Assembly (NCBI GenBank): GCA_046734335.1
Contig: JBKPRA010000014.1
Coordinates: 17,773-81,772 of the forward strand
Reading direction: 5' to 3'
Length of the DNA stretch: 64,000 nt
DNA from: DATBLE01 sp046734335
GTDB lineage: Bacteria; Actinomycetota; Thermoleophilia; Gaiellales; Gaiellaceae
The notes under the pieces are model-generated. The model ran no database searches and was not told the DNA's origin. It worked only from the letters and a program-made list of their open reading frames with translations. Position 1 is the first letter of the stretch. Every line of letters begins with the position of its first letter. Made by a program: the position numbers and the translations under genes. Below are positions 15,986 to 23,931 of the stretch, one piece after another.

Positions 15986-16986
15986 GCAGAGACCTCCCGC
16001 TCCGCGATCCGGGCCAGTGCCCAGTCGGCGTGCTCGCGGAGCAGCTCGTCGTCGCCGGCGGCAAACGGCTCGGCCAGCGGGGCGGCGTCGGCGTCGCCGA
16101 CGTTGCCGAGCACGACGAGCGCGTTCCGGCGCAGGTAGCGCGGATCGTTGCGCGGGACGTAGAGCCTGCGGTAGCGGTCGATCAGTGACGGCTCGTCTGC
16201 GTCCAGCCAGTCGGCGAGCGACACCGTCGGGCTTCCCTTCGCGGGCTCGTTTCGGCGGCGCTTCTCGACTCCGCGGTTCCAGGGGCAGACGTCCTGGCAG
16301 ATGTCGCAGCCGTAGACCATGTCTCCGAGCGGCTCTCGATACGCCTCCGGGATCGGCGCCGGCGCCTGCGTCCAGTAGGAGAGGCAGCGTGTGGCGTCCA
16401 GGGTGCCGGGCTCGTCGAGCGCCCCGGTCGGACAGGCGTCGATGCAGAGTCGGCAGTCGCCGCAGTCGAGCTCGAGCGGCGGGCTCGGCTCGATCTCGAC
16501 GTCGGTGACCAGCGTGCCCAGCACGACCCAGGAGCCGTGGCGCCGCGTGATCAGCATCGTGTTCTTGCCGTAGAAGCCGACGCCGGCCCGGGCGGCGCCC
16601 TCGCGATCGACGTGCTGGTTCGCGTCGACCAGGACACGGTACGACCCGCCCAGCCGCGTGCCGAGCGCGTCCAGCTTCTCGCGCAGCTCGGTGTAGCGGT
16701 CGTTCCAGCTGTAACGGGGCAGTCGCGCCTCGCCGCGGCCGGGCGGCGCGGCGGGCGCGTAGTAGCACAGGGCGGCGGCGACCACCGTGCGGGCGTCAGG
16801 GAGCAGCGACTCGGGGTGGCAGGAGACCTCGGGCTGCGCCATCGTGAAGCGCATGTCCGCAAAGAGACCGCGGGCACGCCGTTCGCGGATCTGCAGCTCG
16901 GTCTCCGTGTACGGCTCGGCAGGCGCCGCTCCGATCGCGTCGATCCCGAGCTCGTCGGCGAGTCGGTCGAGCTCGACCGTGGTCAC
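15982..16986 (-). CDS. queG: Epoxyqueuosine reductase QueG
   Basis: 334 residues from the GTG at 16986, overlapping the lipoprotein gene stop. Two ferredoxin-like clusters are clear: CGDCRLCIDACPTGAL and CDICQDVCPWNRG. The family motif QHVDREGAARAGVGFYGKNT and the DUF1730 region (FTMAQPEVSCHPESLLPDAR) are present. A short HEAT-like tail follows (LRRNALVVLGNVGDADAAPL). The enzyme is cobalamin-dependent and reduces epoxyqueuosine to queuosine in tRNA. Other queuosine genes are not in the window. The start is 25-50 residues shorter than in many homologues, but upstream codons read as shadow sequence. Confidence 0.92.
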   Translation of the reverse strand: MTTVELDRLADELGIDAIGAAPAEPYTETELQIRERRARGLFADMRFTMAQPEVSCHPESLLPDARTVVAAALCYYAPAAPPGRGEARLPRYSWNDRYTELREKLDALGTRLGGSYRVLVDANQHVDREGAARAGVGFYGKNTMLITRRHGSWVVLGTLVTDVEIEPSPPLELDCGDCRLCIDACPTGALDEPGTLDATRCLSYWTQAPAPIPEAYREPLGDMVYGCDICQDVCPWNRGVEKRRRNEPAKGSPTVSLADWLDADEPSLIDRYRRLYVPRNDPRYLRRNALVVLGNVGDADAAPLAEPFAAGDDELLREHADWALARIAEREVSA

Positions 16987-17378
16987 GAGGGCATTGTGAC
17001 GCCTGGCGCAGCCCGGCACGCGTGGGCACCCAGCCGACCGGCGTAGCCGGCGATCTTCCCCTGCGCGATCGAGAGCTGGACGAGCGGGTCCATCTTCTCC
17101 TCCTGCTCCTTCCGGCCGATGATCACATCGTTGGCTGCGATCGCCAACCGCTCGGCACTCAGCCAATGCCCGTAGAGGTCGCGCTCGTCCGCCGGCGGCC
17201 GCAGCTTCCGAAGGCCGGCAAGCCTTCCGCGATGCGTCGTCGTCTCCCGGCAGACGCGGTCGGCGGCAGCGGCGAAGCCCGCCTTCGTCGGGGGAGGGCT
17301 CGGCCGGCCGTGCGGGGCGCCGCCGCAGCCGGCGAGCAGCAGCGCCGCGATCCCCACGATCGCCAGTTTCCGGGACAC
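16983..17378 (-). CDS. Putative lipoprotein
   Basis: 131 residues from the GTG at 17378. The ATG further up would overlap the divergent oxidoreductase start. The leader RKLAIVGIAALLLAGCGG contains a lipobox (LLAGC), so the Cys should be lipidated. The mature part has two further Cys (DRVCRE, HACRAA), possibly a disulfide, and helical stretches with conserved-looking charges. No family is recognised. It overlaps queG by 4 bp, which suggests co-expression rather than a shared function. Confidence 0.75.
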   Translation of the reverse strand: MSRKLAIVGIAALLLAGCGGAPHGRPSPPPTKAGFAAAADRVCRETTTHRGRLAGLRKLRPPADERDLYGHWLSAERLAIAANDVIIGRKEQEEKMDPLVQLSIAQGKIAGYAGRLGAHACRAAPGVTMPS

Positions 17379-17400
17379 GTACCGACTATACGATCGCGTC

Positions 17401-18384
17401 ATGAAAGCGATCGTCATTCACGAGGACGGCGCGCCCGAGGTCCTGCGCTACGAGGACGCTCCGGATCCGGTCGCCGGCCCGGGCGAGGTGCTGGTGCGGA
17501 TGCGCTTCGCCTCGCTGAACCACCTGGACGTCTGGACCCGAAAGGGCCTTCCCTCCGTGCCCAAGCCGCGCATTCTCGGAGCGGACGGCTCCGGCCTCGT
17601 CGAGGCGCTGGGAGAAGGCGTGTCCGGGCTCGAGCAGGGGCAAGCGGTTGTGATCAACCCGGGTCTCGAGCACGACGGCGTCATCCACGTGATCGGCGAG
17701 CACACCCAGGGCGTGCATGCCGAGCTGGCTGCGATCCCCGCGACGAACGTCGTTCCGCTGCGCGACGGCGTTTCGTTCGAGGAGGCGGCGGCGTTCCCCC
17801 TGGTCTACGAGACCGCGTACCGGATGCTCGTCACGCGGGCCGCGCTCCAGGCGGACGAATGGGTGCTGGTCTGGGGAATCGGCGGCGGGGTCGCGACCGC
17901 TGCGTTCCGGATCGCACAGGCGCTCGGGGCGCGCACGATCGTGACGTCGTCCAGCGACGCGAAGCTCGCCCGGGCGGCCGAGCTCGGCGCCGACGCGACC
18001 GTCAACCACGAGAGCGGCGACGTCGTGGCAGCGGTCAAAGAGGCGGCCGGGGGAGGCGCCGACGTCGTCGTCGAGACCGTCGGCGAGGCGACCTGGAAGC
18101 GGACGCTCGACGCCGCGCGCCCCGGTGGGAGGGTCGTGGTCTGCGGGGCGACCTCGGGCCCGAACCCGCCGGCCGCGCTGCACAGACTTTGGTGGAAACA
18201 GCTCGATCTGCTCGGCTCGTCGATGGGTACGCGTGCCGACTTCGACGGCGCCTACGAGCTGGTCGCTGCAGGCGCGAAGCCGGTCATCGACGAGATCTTC
18301 CCGCTGGCTGAGGCTCGCGCGGCCCACGAGCGCCTGGAGTCCGGAGAGCAGTTCGGCAAGATCCTGCTCTCGATCCCGACGTGA
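17401..18384 (+). CDS. Zinc-independent quinone oxidoreductase-like MDR protein
   Basis: 327 residues. GroES-like N-terminal domain (GEVLVRMRFASLNHLDVWTR, GADGSGLVEALGEGV) and a Rossmann domain (EWVLVWGIGGGVATAAFRIAQALGARTI). The four-Cys structural zinc loop and the catalytic Cys/His pair of alcohol dehydrogenases are absent, so it belongs with NADPH:quinone or enone reductases. It is divergent from the lipoprotein gene and ends in a strong hairpin. The substrate is unknown. Confidence 0.9.
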   Translation: MKAIVIHEDGAPEVLRYEDAPDPVAGPGEVLVRMRFASLNHLDVWTRKGLPSVPKPRILGADGSGLVEALGEGVSGLEQGQAVVINPGLEHDGVIHVIGEHTQGVHAELAAIPATNVVPLRDGVSFEEAAAFPLVYETAYRMLVTRAALQADEWVLVWGIGGGVATAAFRIAQALGARTIVTSSSDAKLARAAELGADATVNHESGDVVAAVKEAAGGGADVVVETVGEATWKRTLDAARPGGRVVVCGATSGPNPPAALHRLWWKQLDLLGSSMGTRADFDGAYELVAAGAKPVIDEIFPLAEARAAHERLESGEQFGKILLSIPT

Positions 18385-18399
18385 ATCCGCGCCCCTCGA

Positions 18400-18418
18400 G
18401 GTCGGGCTCTGCCCGACC
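18400..18418 (+). terminator. Hairpin GGTCGGGC-TCT-GCCCGACC
   Basis: A perfect 8-bp GC-rich stem with a 3-base loop, 16 bases after the stop of the oxidoreductase gene. It has no U-tract, in keeping with many high-GC terminators. Confidence 0.55.
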
Positions 18419-18499
18419 CGAAGGCGCAAACGACCTGGCAACAACGGAACCTGGATCCCCTTGTGCGGCTCCGCAAAACACCTTCAGCGCGTGAAGGCG

Positions 18500-18543
18500 C
18501 GCAAGGACGGGCCCACAGGGGAACCAGGGGTTTCCCAGTGCTA
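18500..18543 (-). repeat. Dispersed stop-proximal hairpin element, copy C
   Basis: Read on the minus strand it follows the MIP18-gene stop directly: CACTGGGAAACC, loop CCT, GGTTCCCCTGTG (18514-18540), then GGGCCC and TCCTTGCGCGC. The last block is shared with copy A at 12.3 kb. A second small hairpin (CCTTCA-GCGCG-TGAAGG) lies beyond it at 18481-18497. Confidence 0.75.
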
Positions 18544-18843
18544 CTAGCCGAACCCGAGGATGAACTTCGCGTCGTCGGACATGCGGTCGGGCGTCCAGGG
18601 CGGATCCCAAGTCAGCTCGATCTCGACGTCCTCGACACCGGGCACCGACGAGGCGACGTTGTGGATGTCCTCCTGGATCATCGGGCCGGCCGGGCAGCCC
18701 ATCGAGGTCAGCGAATGGATCACCTTGACCTTCGGCCCCTCGACCTCGACGTCGTAGAGCAGCCCCAGCTCGACGATGTCCATCCCGAGCTCGGGATCCT
18801 CGACGGCGTGCAGCGCCTCGACGACCTCGTCCTTGGTGGGCAT
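18544..18843 (-). CDS. MIP18/DUF59-family protein (SufT/PaaD-like)
   Basis: 99 residues covering the whole DUF59 fold: DEVVEALHAVEDPELGMDIV, ELGLLYDVEVEG, and the conserved Cys in TSMGCPAGPMI. It ends with IELTWDPPWTPDRMSDDAKFIL, a typical family tail. Such proteins assist iron-sulfur cluster assembly or delivery. No suf or paa genes flank it, so it appears to be a free-standing single gene. Confidence 0.9.
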   Translation of the reverse strand: MPTKDEVVEALHAVEDPELGMDIVELGLLYDVEVEGPKVKVIHSLTSMGCPAGPMIQEDIHNVASSVPGVEDVEIELTWDPPWTPDRMSDDAKFILGFG

Positions 18844-18971
18844 GAAACGAGTCTAGCCGCGCGTGCGCGACCGAGGCCGGGCTTGGCCGGCCGGAAGCCG
18901 CTTTGTAACTATTGAGGTGCGCGTAGCTCTGCCGGCTCCGCAAGCGGCAGCCGCTCGCCGCCGCTCGCCAG

Positions 18972-19003
18972 GAGGGGTTCACGGGGGAACCATGGGTCCG
19001 TGG
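18972..19003 (-). repeat. Dispersed stop-proximal hairpin element, copy D (degenerate)
   Basis: Downstream of the GlpX stop on the minus strand: CCACGGACCCATGGTTCCCC with CGTG after it, then AACCCCTCC. Outer bases pair (CACGG/CCGTG) and the inner stem is imperfect. It is the weakest member of the family. Confidence 0.5.
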
Positions 19004-20011
19004 TCAGTAGCCCAGGAGCCGCACTTCCTCGCGGCGTTCACGCGCGAAGAAGTGGATCCCGTCGGTGAACCGCACCCAGTTGCAGCGGGTACACATGACG
19101 AGCGAGTGCGTGCGGGCGCTGTCGGCGAGGAAGCGGACGCCGCGGAGGAGATCACCGTTCGAAACGCCCGTGACGGCGACGATCACGTCGCCCGAGACGA
19201 GGTCCTCGGTCGTGAACAACCGGTCGACATCATCGATCCCGTACTCGCGCGCAGCCTCGATCTCGCGGCGGGACGTGGGCCACAGCTGCGCCTGCACCTC
19301 CCCGCCCAGACACCGGAGCGCGCCTGCGGTCAGGACGGCTTGGCGTGTACCGCCGATCCCGATCGCCAGGTGGTCGTTGGTCCCGCGGATGGCGGCCGAG
19401 ATCGAGGCGGTGACGGTGCCGTCCTGGATCAGCTTGATCCGTGCCCCGGCCGCGCGGATCTCCTCGATCAGGTCGTGGTGGCGCGGACGGTCGAGCACGA
19501 TGGTGGTCACGTCGCCGACGTTGCGACCGAAGGCGTCCGCGATTGCACGGACGTTGTCGCCCACCGGATTGAGCAGGCTGATCCGTCCGCGCGCGATCGG
19601 CCCCGCGGCGACCGTCCGCATGTACATGTCGGGCAGGCGGCGGAGCTTGCCCGGCTCGGCAGCGACGATCATCGAAATCGCGCCGTTGCCGCCCCGGGCG
19701 ACGACGCCACGGCCCTCCAACGGGTCGAGCGCGAGATCGACGTCGATGCCGCCGGCTCCCAGCGTCTCGGGCATGCTCGTCTCGCCGTCTCCCGCGCCGA
19801 TCAGCACCCTGCCGGTCATCGGCAGCTCGTCGAGCCCGCTCCTCATGCCTGAGACCGCGGCCTCCTCTGCGCTCTCCTGGTCGGCGCGGCCCAGCCAGCG
19901 CGCGCCTGCGAGCGCGGCCCGCTCGGTCGCCCGCAGGTAGGTGACACAGAGACAGAGATCGGTCCGCTCCTCGCCGGCGGACGACGGTGCGACCTGTTGT
20001 TCGGTCTCCAT
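19004..20011 (-). CDS. glpX: Class II fructose-1,6-bisphosphatase (GlpX)
   Basis: 335 residues from the ATG at 20011, which overlaps the kinase stop by one base. GlpX signatures are GAGDGETSMPETLGAGGID, the metal-binding DPLEGRGVVARGG, RHHDLIEEIRAAGARIKLIQ, DGTVTASI and GIGGTRQAVLTAGALRCLGG. It dephosphorylates fructose 1,6-bisphosphate in gluconeogenesis. It is the last gene of the four-gene operon with 2-phosphoglycerate kinase and cDPG synthetase, so a role in supplying or balancing the triose/phosphoglycerate pool is likely. Confidence 0.93.
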   Translation of the reverse strand: METEQQVAPSSAGEERTDLCLCVTYLRATERAALAGARWLGRADQESAEEAAVSGMRSGLDELPMTGRVLIGAGDGETSMPETLGAGGIDVDLALDPLEGRGVVARGGNGAISMIVAAEPGKLRRLPDMYMRTVAAGPIARGRISLLNPVGDNVRAIADAFGRNVGDVTTIVLDRPRHHDLIEEIRAAGARIKLIQDGTVTASISAAIRGTNDHLAIGIGGTRQAVLTAGALRCLGGEVQAQLWPTSRREIEAAREYGIDDVDRLFTTEDLVSGDVIVAVTGVSNGDLLRGVRFLADSARTHSLVMCTRCNWVRFTDGIHFFARERREEVRLLGY

Positions 20012-20901
20012 CAGACCTTCGCGAGCCGCTCGGCGCCGGTGACGACGAGCTCCATCACGGTGCCGACCGTGAGCTGCACGCTGCCGTTCTCGATCACCGG
20101 CACGCGGCAGACCCGAGCCTGGTCGAGGATGAAGTCCTGGAGCTTCCGGATCTCGCCGATCCCGTCGATGTACTTCTGCACCGGTCGCAGGCCTTCCGAG
20201 TGGGCGTCGCGCACCCAGAAGTGAGACGTGTGCAGATCTTCGTCCTCGATCGCGAGCACGCAGTGAACGACCAGCGCGCCCTCGACCGGCGGCAGCATGC
20301 CCGGTACCAGGTGAACTCCCTCGAGCACGAGTGACCACCCCTCGGTGAGCGCGCGGTCGATCAGCCCCCGCACGCCGATCAGGACGTTCCGGGTCTGCTC
20401 GACGAACCCCTCGACCGCGCCGAGCCCGTGCTCCTCCGGCGGCACCTCGAAGCTCGAGTAGTGGATCGAGGGCATGAAATCGCGCTTCAGGAACGCGCGC
20501 ATCGTCTGGCGGACGAAGTCGGTGGAGGTCACGCGCGTGATACCGAGCCGGTAAGCCACCTCGGTCGCGACCGTGGACTTGCCGGTGCCGGTCGCTCCTC
20601 CGATCAACACGATGATCGGGAGGTCGAGCTCGCGCAGCGCCTCGTAGCGGCGAAGCCGGCGAATCGCCTGCGACCCCTCGTGCTCGCCGAGCACCTCCAG
20701 GGCGAGCTCTTCGAGCCGGTCGAGGTCGACCGCCTCCTCCCCACGCTCGGCGAGGTCGACGCCGACGCGCAGCGCCAGTTCGTACGCGCGCACGGCGGGA
20801 ACGCCCGCGGTCACGAGCGCCCGCGCCATCAGGCCCCGCGAGTACGGAAGCCCGTCCCCACCTCCGAGCGGGAGCGGTTCGGCGTGCCGCGGCTCGGTCA
20901 T
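20011..20901 (-). CDS. 2-phosphoglycerate kinase
   Basis: 296 residues from the ATG at 20901 (ATGA overlap with the cDPG synthetase stop). The N-terminal 90 residues resemble an ATP-cone-like module (YSRGLMARALVTAGVPAVRAYELALRV). The kinase domain has Walker A GGATGTGKST at 101-110, followed by VATEVAYRLGITRVTSTDFVRQTMRA and VLEGVHLVPG. This arrangement is that of archaeal 2-phosphoglycerate kinase, which makes 2,3-bisphosphoglycerate from 2-phosphoglycerate and ATP. Direct linkage to cDPG synthetase strongly supports the call. Confidence 0.88.
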   Translation of the reverse strand: MTEPRHAEPLPLGGGDGLPYSRGLMARALVTAGVPAVRAYELALRVGVDLAERGEEAVDLDRLEELALEVLGEHEGSQAIRRLRRYEALRELDLPIIVLIGGATGTGKSTVATEVAYRLGITRVTSTDFVRQTMRAFLKRDFMPSIHYSSFEVPPEEHGLGAVEGFVEQTRNVLIGVRGLIDRALTEGWSLVLEGVHLVPGMLPPVEGALVVHCVLAIEDEDLHTSHFWVRDAHSEGLRPVQKYIDGIGEIRKLQDFILDQARVCRVPVIENGSVQLTVGTVMELVVTGAERLAKV

Positions 20902-22085
20902 CTCACGACATTCTCCCGCGCCGCAGCCCCTGATGCCACCTCCGCAAGCTCGAACAGCGTCTCGTCCAGCCCGGGAGCGACCACTTCGTTGTCCGCGAGG
21001 ATCACTTCCAGGCCACGGGCAGCAGCGTGCTCGGCGACGACATCGATCGCGGCCGCCTTCAGCTCGACCACGTAGACGTCCGCCTCGAGGCCGTCGAGTT
21101 CGCGTGCGAGCTCCGCCCGGTCGGCCAGGCTCTGCGATGAATGGACGACGTTCTCGAGGTGGTCGAGCGGCGTCGGCCCCGCGGTGAATACGGCCGCGCG
21201 ACGCCCCTCGAGCGGCTCGGCGGGTTGAAGGCGCAGCTCGAACCGGAGGGCACGTCGCCCGAGCGCCACGGCCGCCGCTTCGACCTCGGAGCTCATGGTC
21301 AGCACGACGTCGCTGATCAACGCCCTGTACGGGTTGAGCCCCGACTCGAGATCGTGCGCGACCAGGATTCGGGCGTCGGCGGCGATCGGCGGAATAGCGG
21401 CACCGCTGCCGTCGAACACGACCACCTCGGGCTCGAGCGCCGCTGCCAGCCGCGCCCCCTCGACAACCGTCGACGTGAAGACGGCTCCCGCGAGCCCACC
21501 ACCGCAGCGACGGCATCCGACGGTCGGGACGCCTGCGAACGCGGCGATCTCCAAATGGTCGGAAGCGGCATGGCGGCCGGCCCGCGAGAGTGCCAGCAGA
21601 TCGTGGAGCGTAGGCGCGGCTTCGATCACCTCCGGCTCGGCCGGGCCGCCGCGCCCCATCGCCACGACGACCACGTCGCGCTCGCGCGACAGCAGCCGGG
21701 CGAGATGGCCGGTCACGGCCGTCTTCCCGACCCGCTTGCCGGTCCCGATCACCGCCAGCGACGGCAGGGAGAACGGCTCGAAAGTGGGCGGATCGAACCG
21801 GAAGTCGGCACCGACGTAGGGGATGCCGGCGGCCAGCGCCCTCGACGCCAACGCGAAACGCTGCTCCGGCCCGAGCACCGGCTCGTCGGACAGGTCGACC
21901 ACGACCTCCGGCCGGTGCTCGGCGATCGCCTCCTCGAGGACGTCGAAGACCGGCAGCTCGTAGTGCTCGCCGCCCCTGAGCTTCTCGGTGCCGCCCGCGA
22001 GGACGGCGGCGACGAAGTCGTAGGGCAGCAGGGCGAGCGCATCGCGAACGACCGGCGGGTAATGCTCCCCGTCGATCACGGCCAA
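20898..22085 (-). CDS. cpgS: Cyclic 2,3-diphosphoglycerate synthetase (CpgS-like)
   Basis: 395 residues from a TTG at 22085; a CTG at 22097 overlapping the previous stop would add LTRA. The N-terminus AVIDGEHYPPVVRDAL is the hallmark start of cDPG synthetase. A P-loop GTGKRVGKTAVTGHLARLL follows at about 114-130, then VVAMGRGGPAEPEVI, CRRCGGGLAGAVFTSTVVEGA and the C-terminal EVILADNEVVAP. The enzyme closes the pyrophosphate ring of 2,3-bisphosphoglycerate using ATP. Studied examples come from Methanothermus and relatives. Its pairing here with the preceding-step kinase makes an accidental homology unlikely. Confidence 0.85.
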   Translation of the reverse strand: MAVIDGEHYPPVVRDALALLPYDFVAAVLAGGTEKLRGGEHYELPVFDVLEEAIAEHRPEVVVDLSDEPVLGPEQRFALASRALAAGIPYVGADFRFDPPTFEPFSLPSLAVIGTGKRVGKTAVTGHLARLLSRERDVVVVAMGRGGPAEPEVIEAAPTLHDLLALSRAGRHAASDHLEIAAFAGVPTVGCRRCGGGLAGAVFTSTVVEGARLAAALEPEVVVFDGSGAAIPPIAADARILVAHDLESGLNPYRALISDVVLTMSSEVEAAAVALGRRALRFELRLQPAEPLEGRRAAVFTAGPTPLDHLENVVHSSQSLADRAELARELDGLEADVYVVELKAAAIDVVAEHAAARGLEVILADNEVVAPGLDETLFELAEVASGAAARENVVR

Positions 22086-22093
22086 TGCCCTGG

Positions 22094-22894
22094 TCAGCTT
22101 CGCGACGACAGCTCTCCCTCGATCCGCGCGGTGTACTTCTCGAACTCGAGCGTCTCGGTCGAGAACTGGATGATCCGCTCCTGCCCGTGGAACGGGTAGC
22201 GGCGCCAGACCGACACGTGCGCCCCCTCGATCTCGATCACGTTGTAACAGGGACGCGTGTTCCCCCGGAGGCGGAGCGAAGAGACGGTGCCGGCGTTGAG
22301 GATGAACATGTTCTCGAGCCGCCACGCGTACGGGACGTGCTTGTGCCCCGAAAGGACCATCTGCACACGCGCCCGCTGGAGACACTCCAACGCGTCTCCG
22401 GCGTCGTAGACGACGTTGCGCTCCCGGCCCGTCCCGGGCACAGGCAACAGGTGGTGGTGGAGGACGAAGATGCGCAGCTCGGAGTCGTCGGCAAACTCTT
22501 CCTCGATCCACGGGTAGCGGCCGCGGCCGATCTGGCCGTGGTCGAGGTCTGGCTCGGTCGAGTCGACGGCGACGATCGTGGTGTTTCCGATCCGTAGCAC
22601 CGAGTTGCGCTGGCCGAACAGCTCCTCGAAGTGGACGTAGCCGACGTTCCGTGCGTCGTGGTTTCCGGGGATGACGACGAACGACTTGCACTCCAGGCGC
22701 GACAGATACTCCTTCGCCTGCACGTACTCGGGCTTGAAGCCGAACGTGGTCAGGTCGCCCGAGCAGACGACGAGATCCGGATCGAGGTCGTTGATCTCGG
22801 AGATCGCGCGCTCCATCAGGTTGGGGACGAAGTACGGCCCGCCGCAGTGAAGGTCGGAGATGTGCGCGATCGTGAACTGATCCGGCGCAGGCAT
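22094..22894 (-). CDS. Calcineurin-like metallophosphoesterase
   Basis: 266 residues, first gene of the cDPG operon. All family motifs are present: DLHCGG (D-x-H), CSGDLT (GD), IPGNHDAR (GNHD), VLHHHLLP and SGHKHVPYAW (GH-x-H), giving a two-metal site. The tail (FHGQERIIQFSTETLEFEKYTARIEGEL) does not match a family I know. General relatives cleave cyclic nucleotides or phosphodiesters. In this context it might hydrolyse the cyclic pyrophosphate of cDPG or a related intermediate, but that is inference from gene order. Confidence 0.88.
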   Translation of the reverse strand: MPAPDQFTIAHISDLHCGGPYFVPNLMERAISEINDLDPDLVVCSGDLTTFGFKPEYVQAKEYLSRLECKSFVVIPGNHDARNVGYVHFEELFGQRNSVLRIGNTTIVAVDSTEPDLDHGQIGRGRYPWIEEEFADDSELRIFVLHHHLLPVPGTGRERNVVYDAGDALECLQRARVQMVLSGHKHVPYAWRLENMFILNAGTVSSLRLRGNTRPCYNVIEIEGAHVSVWRRYPFHGQERIIQFSTETLEFEKYTARIEGELSSRS

Positions 22895-22951
22895 GAAGGA
22901 AGTGTAAAGCGCGCCCTCCCGGCGTCCGGACCGGTGGCTATCCTGAGGTCG

Positions 22952-23320
22952 GTGGCGCCGGAGACCCCTGTTTTCCAGGCATATCGCGGCACCGAGCCGC
23001 CCGTCTTCCAGAACGAGGCCGAGCTCGAGTGCGCCAAGATCCTCGACTACTACGGCGTTCCCTGGCTGTACGAGCCGCGGACGTTCGAGCTCGAGGTCGA
23101 CGAGGGCGGTCGCGTCCTCGAGGCGTTCGCTCCCGACTTCTACCTGCCCGAACAGGACCTGTACCTCGAGATCACGGTGATGAAGCAGTCGCTCGTCACC
23201 CGCAAGAACCGCAAGCTCAGGAAGCTCAAGGAGCGGTACCCCGAGATCAACATCAAGCTCTTCTACAAGCGCGACATCGAGCGCCTGGGTCAGCGATACG
23301 GTCTGAAGCTCGCCAGCTGA
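22952..23320 (+). CDS. Small PD-(D/E)XK-like nuclease-fold protein
   Basis: 122 residues from the GTG at 22952 (a GTG at 22934 is also in frame). EAELECAKILDYYGVPWLYEPRTFELEV, then APDFYLPEQDLYLEITVMKQ and KLRKLKERYPEINIKLFYKRDIERL resemble the compact nuclease core in which an Asp, then E-x-T/K, bind metal. Related folds occur in short-patch repair and homing nucleases. Nuclease activity is not proven. It is divergent from the phosphoesterase gene and is followed directly by hpt. Confidence 0.65.
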   Translation: MAPETPVFQAYRGTEPPVFQNEAELECAKILDYYGVPWLYEPRTFELEVDEGGRVLEAFAPDFYLPEQDLYLEITVMKQSLVTRKNRKLRKLKERYPEINIKLFYKRDIERLGQRYGLKLAS

Positions 23321-23415
23321 TCCGGCTCGGTGACGGGCTCGAGCCTGTCGCCGATGCTCTTGGTCACCTCGGCCCTGAGGGCGAGCACGTCCCGCGTGAC
23401 GAACGCATCGGCGAG

Positions 23416-23931
23416 GTGTACCTTTCGGCCGAGGAGATCGCGACCCGCGTGGCCGAGCTCGGCGCCGAGATCGCCGCCGACTACGAAGGCCGCGAGCCGC
23501 TGCTGGTCGCGTCGCTGAAGGCCAGCTTCGTGTTCCTCGCCGACCTGACGAGGGTGATCCCGATCCTCCACCATGTCGACTTCGTCGAGCTGGCGGGCTA
23601 CACGTCCGACGAGACGGGCGGGACCCCGGCGATCCGGTTCCTGAAGGACCTCGACGTACCGCTCGAGGGACGGGACGTCGTGATCGTCGAGGACGTGGTC
23701 GACACGGGGCTGACGCTCAACTACCTCGTCCGCACGTTCACGCTGCGCTCGCCGCGCTCGCTCGCCGCCGTGACGCTGCTCGACCGGCCGTACCGCCGCC
23801 TGGTCGCCGACCTCCCCGTCCGCTACGTCGGCTTCACCGTTCCCGACGAGTTCTTCGTCGGATACGGCTTCGACGTGGCCGAGCGGTACCGGAACCTTCC
23901 GGACCTGCACGTACTCAGGCCGACGCCCTAG
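23416..23931 (+). CDS. hpt: Hypoxanthine phosphoribosyltransferase
   Basis: 171 residues if started at the GTG at 23416 (VYLSAEEIATRVAELG). A longer in-frame reading exists back to a CTG at 23317 overlapping the previous stop. Conserved parts are LLVASLKASFVFLADLTR, the PRPP loop VVIVEDVVDTGLTLNYL, TLLDRPYRR and the C-terminal VGYGFDVAERYRNLPDLHVL. It salvages hypoxanthine and probably guanine with PRPP. It converges on the M23 peptidase with a 4-bp overlap of stops. The usual neighbours tilS and ftsH are absent. Confidence 0.92.
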   Translation: MYLSAEEIATRVAELGAEIAADYEGREPLLVASLKASFVFLADLTRVIPILHHVDFVELAGYTSDETGGTPAIRFLKDLDVPLEGRDVVIVEDVVDTGLTLNYLVRTFTLRSPRSLAAVTLLDRPYRRLVADLPVRYVGFTVPDEFFVGYGFDVAERYRNLPDLHVLRPTP

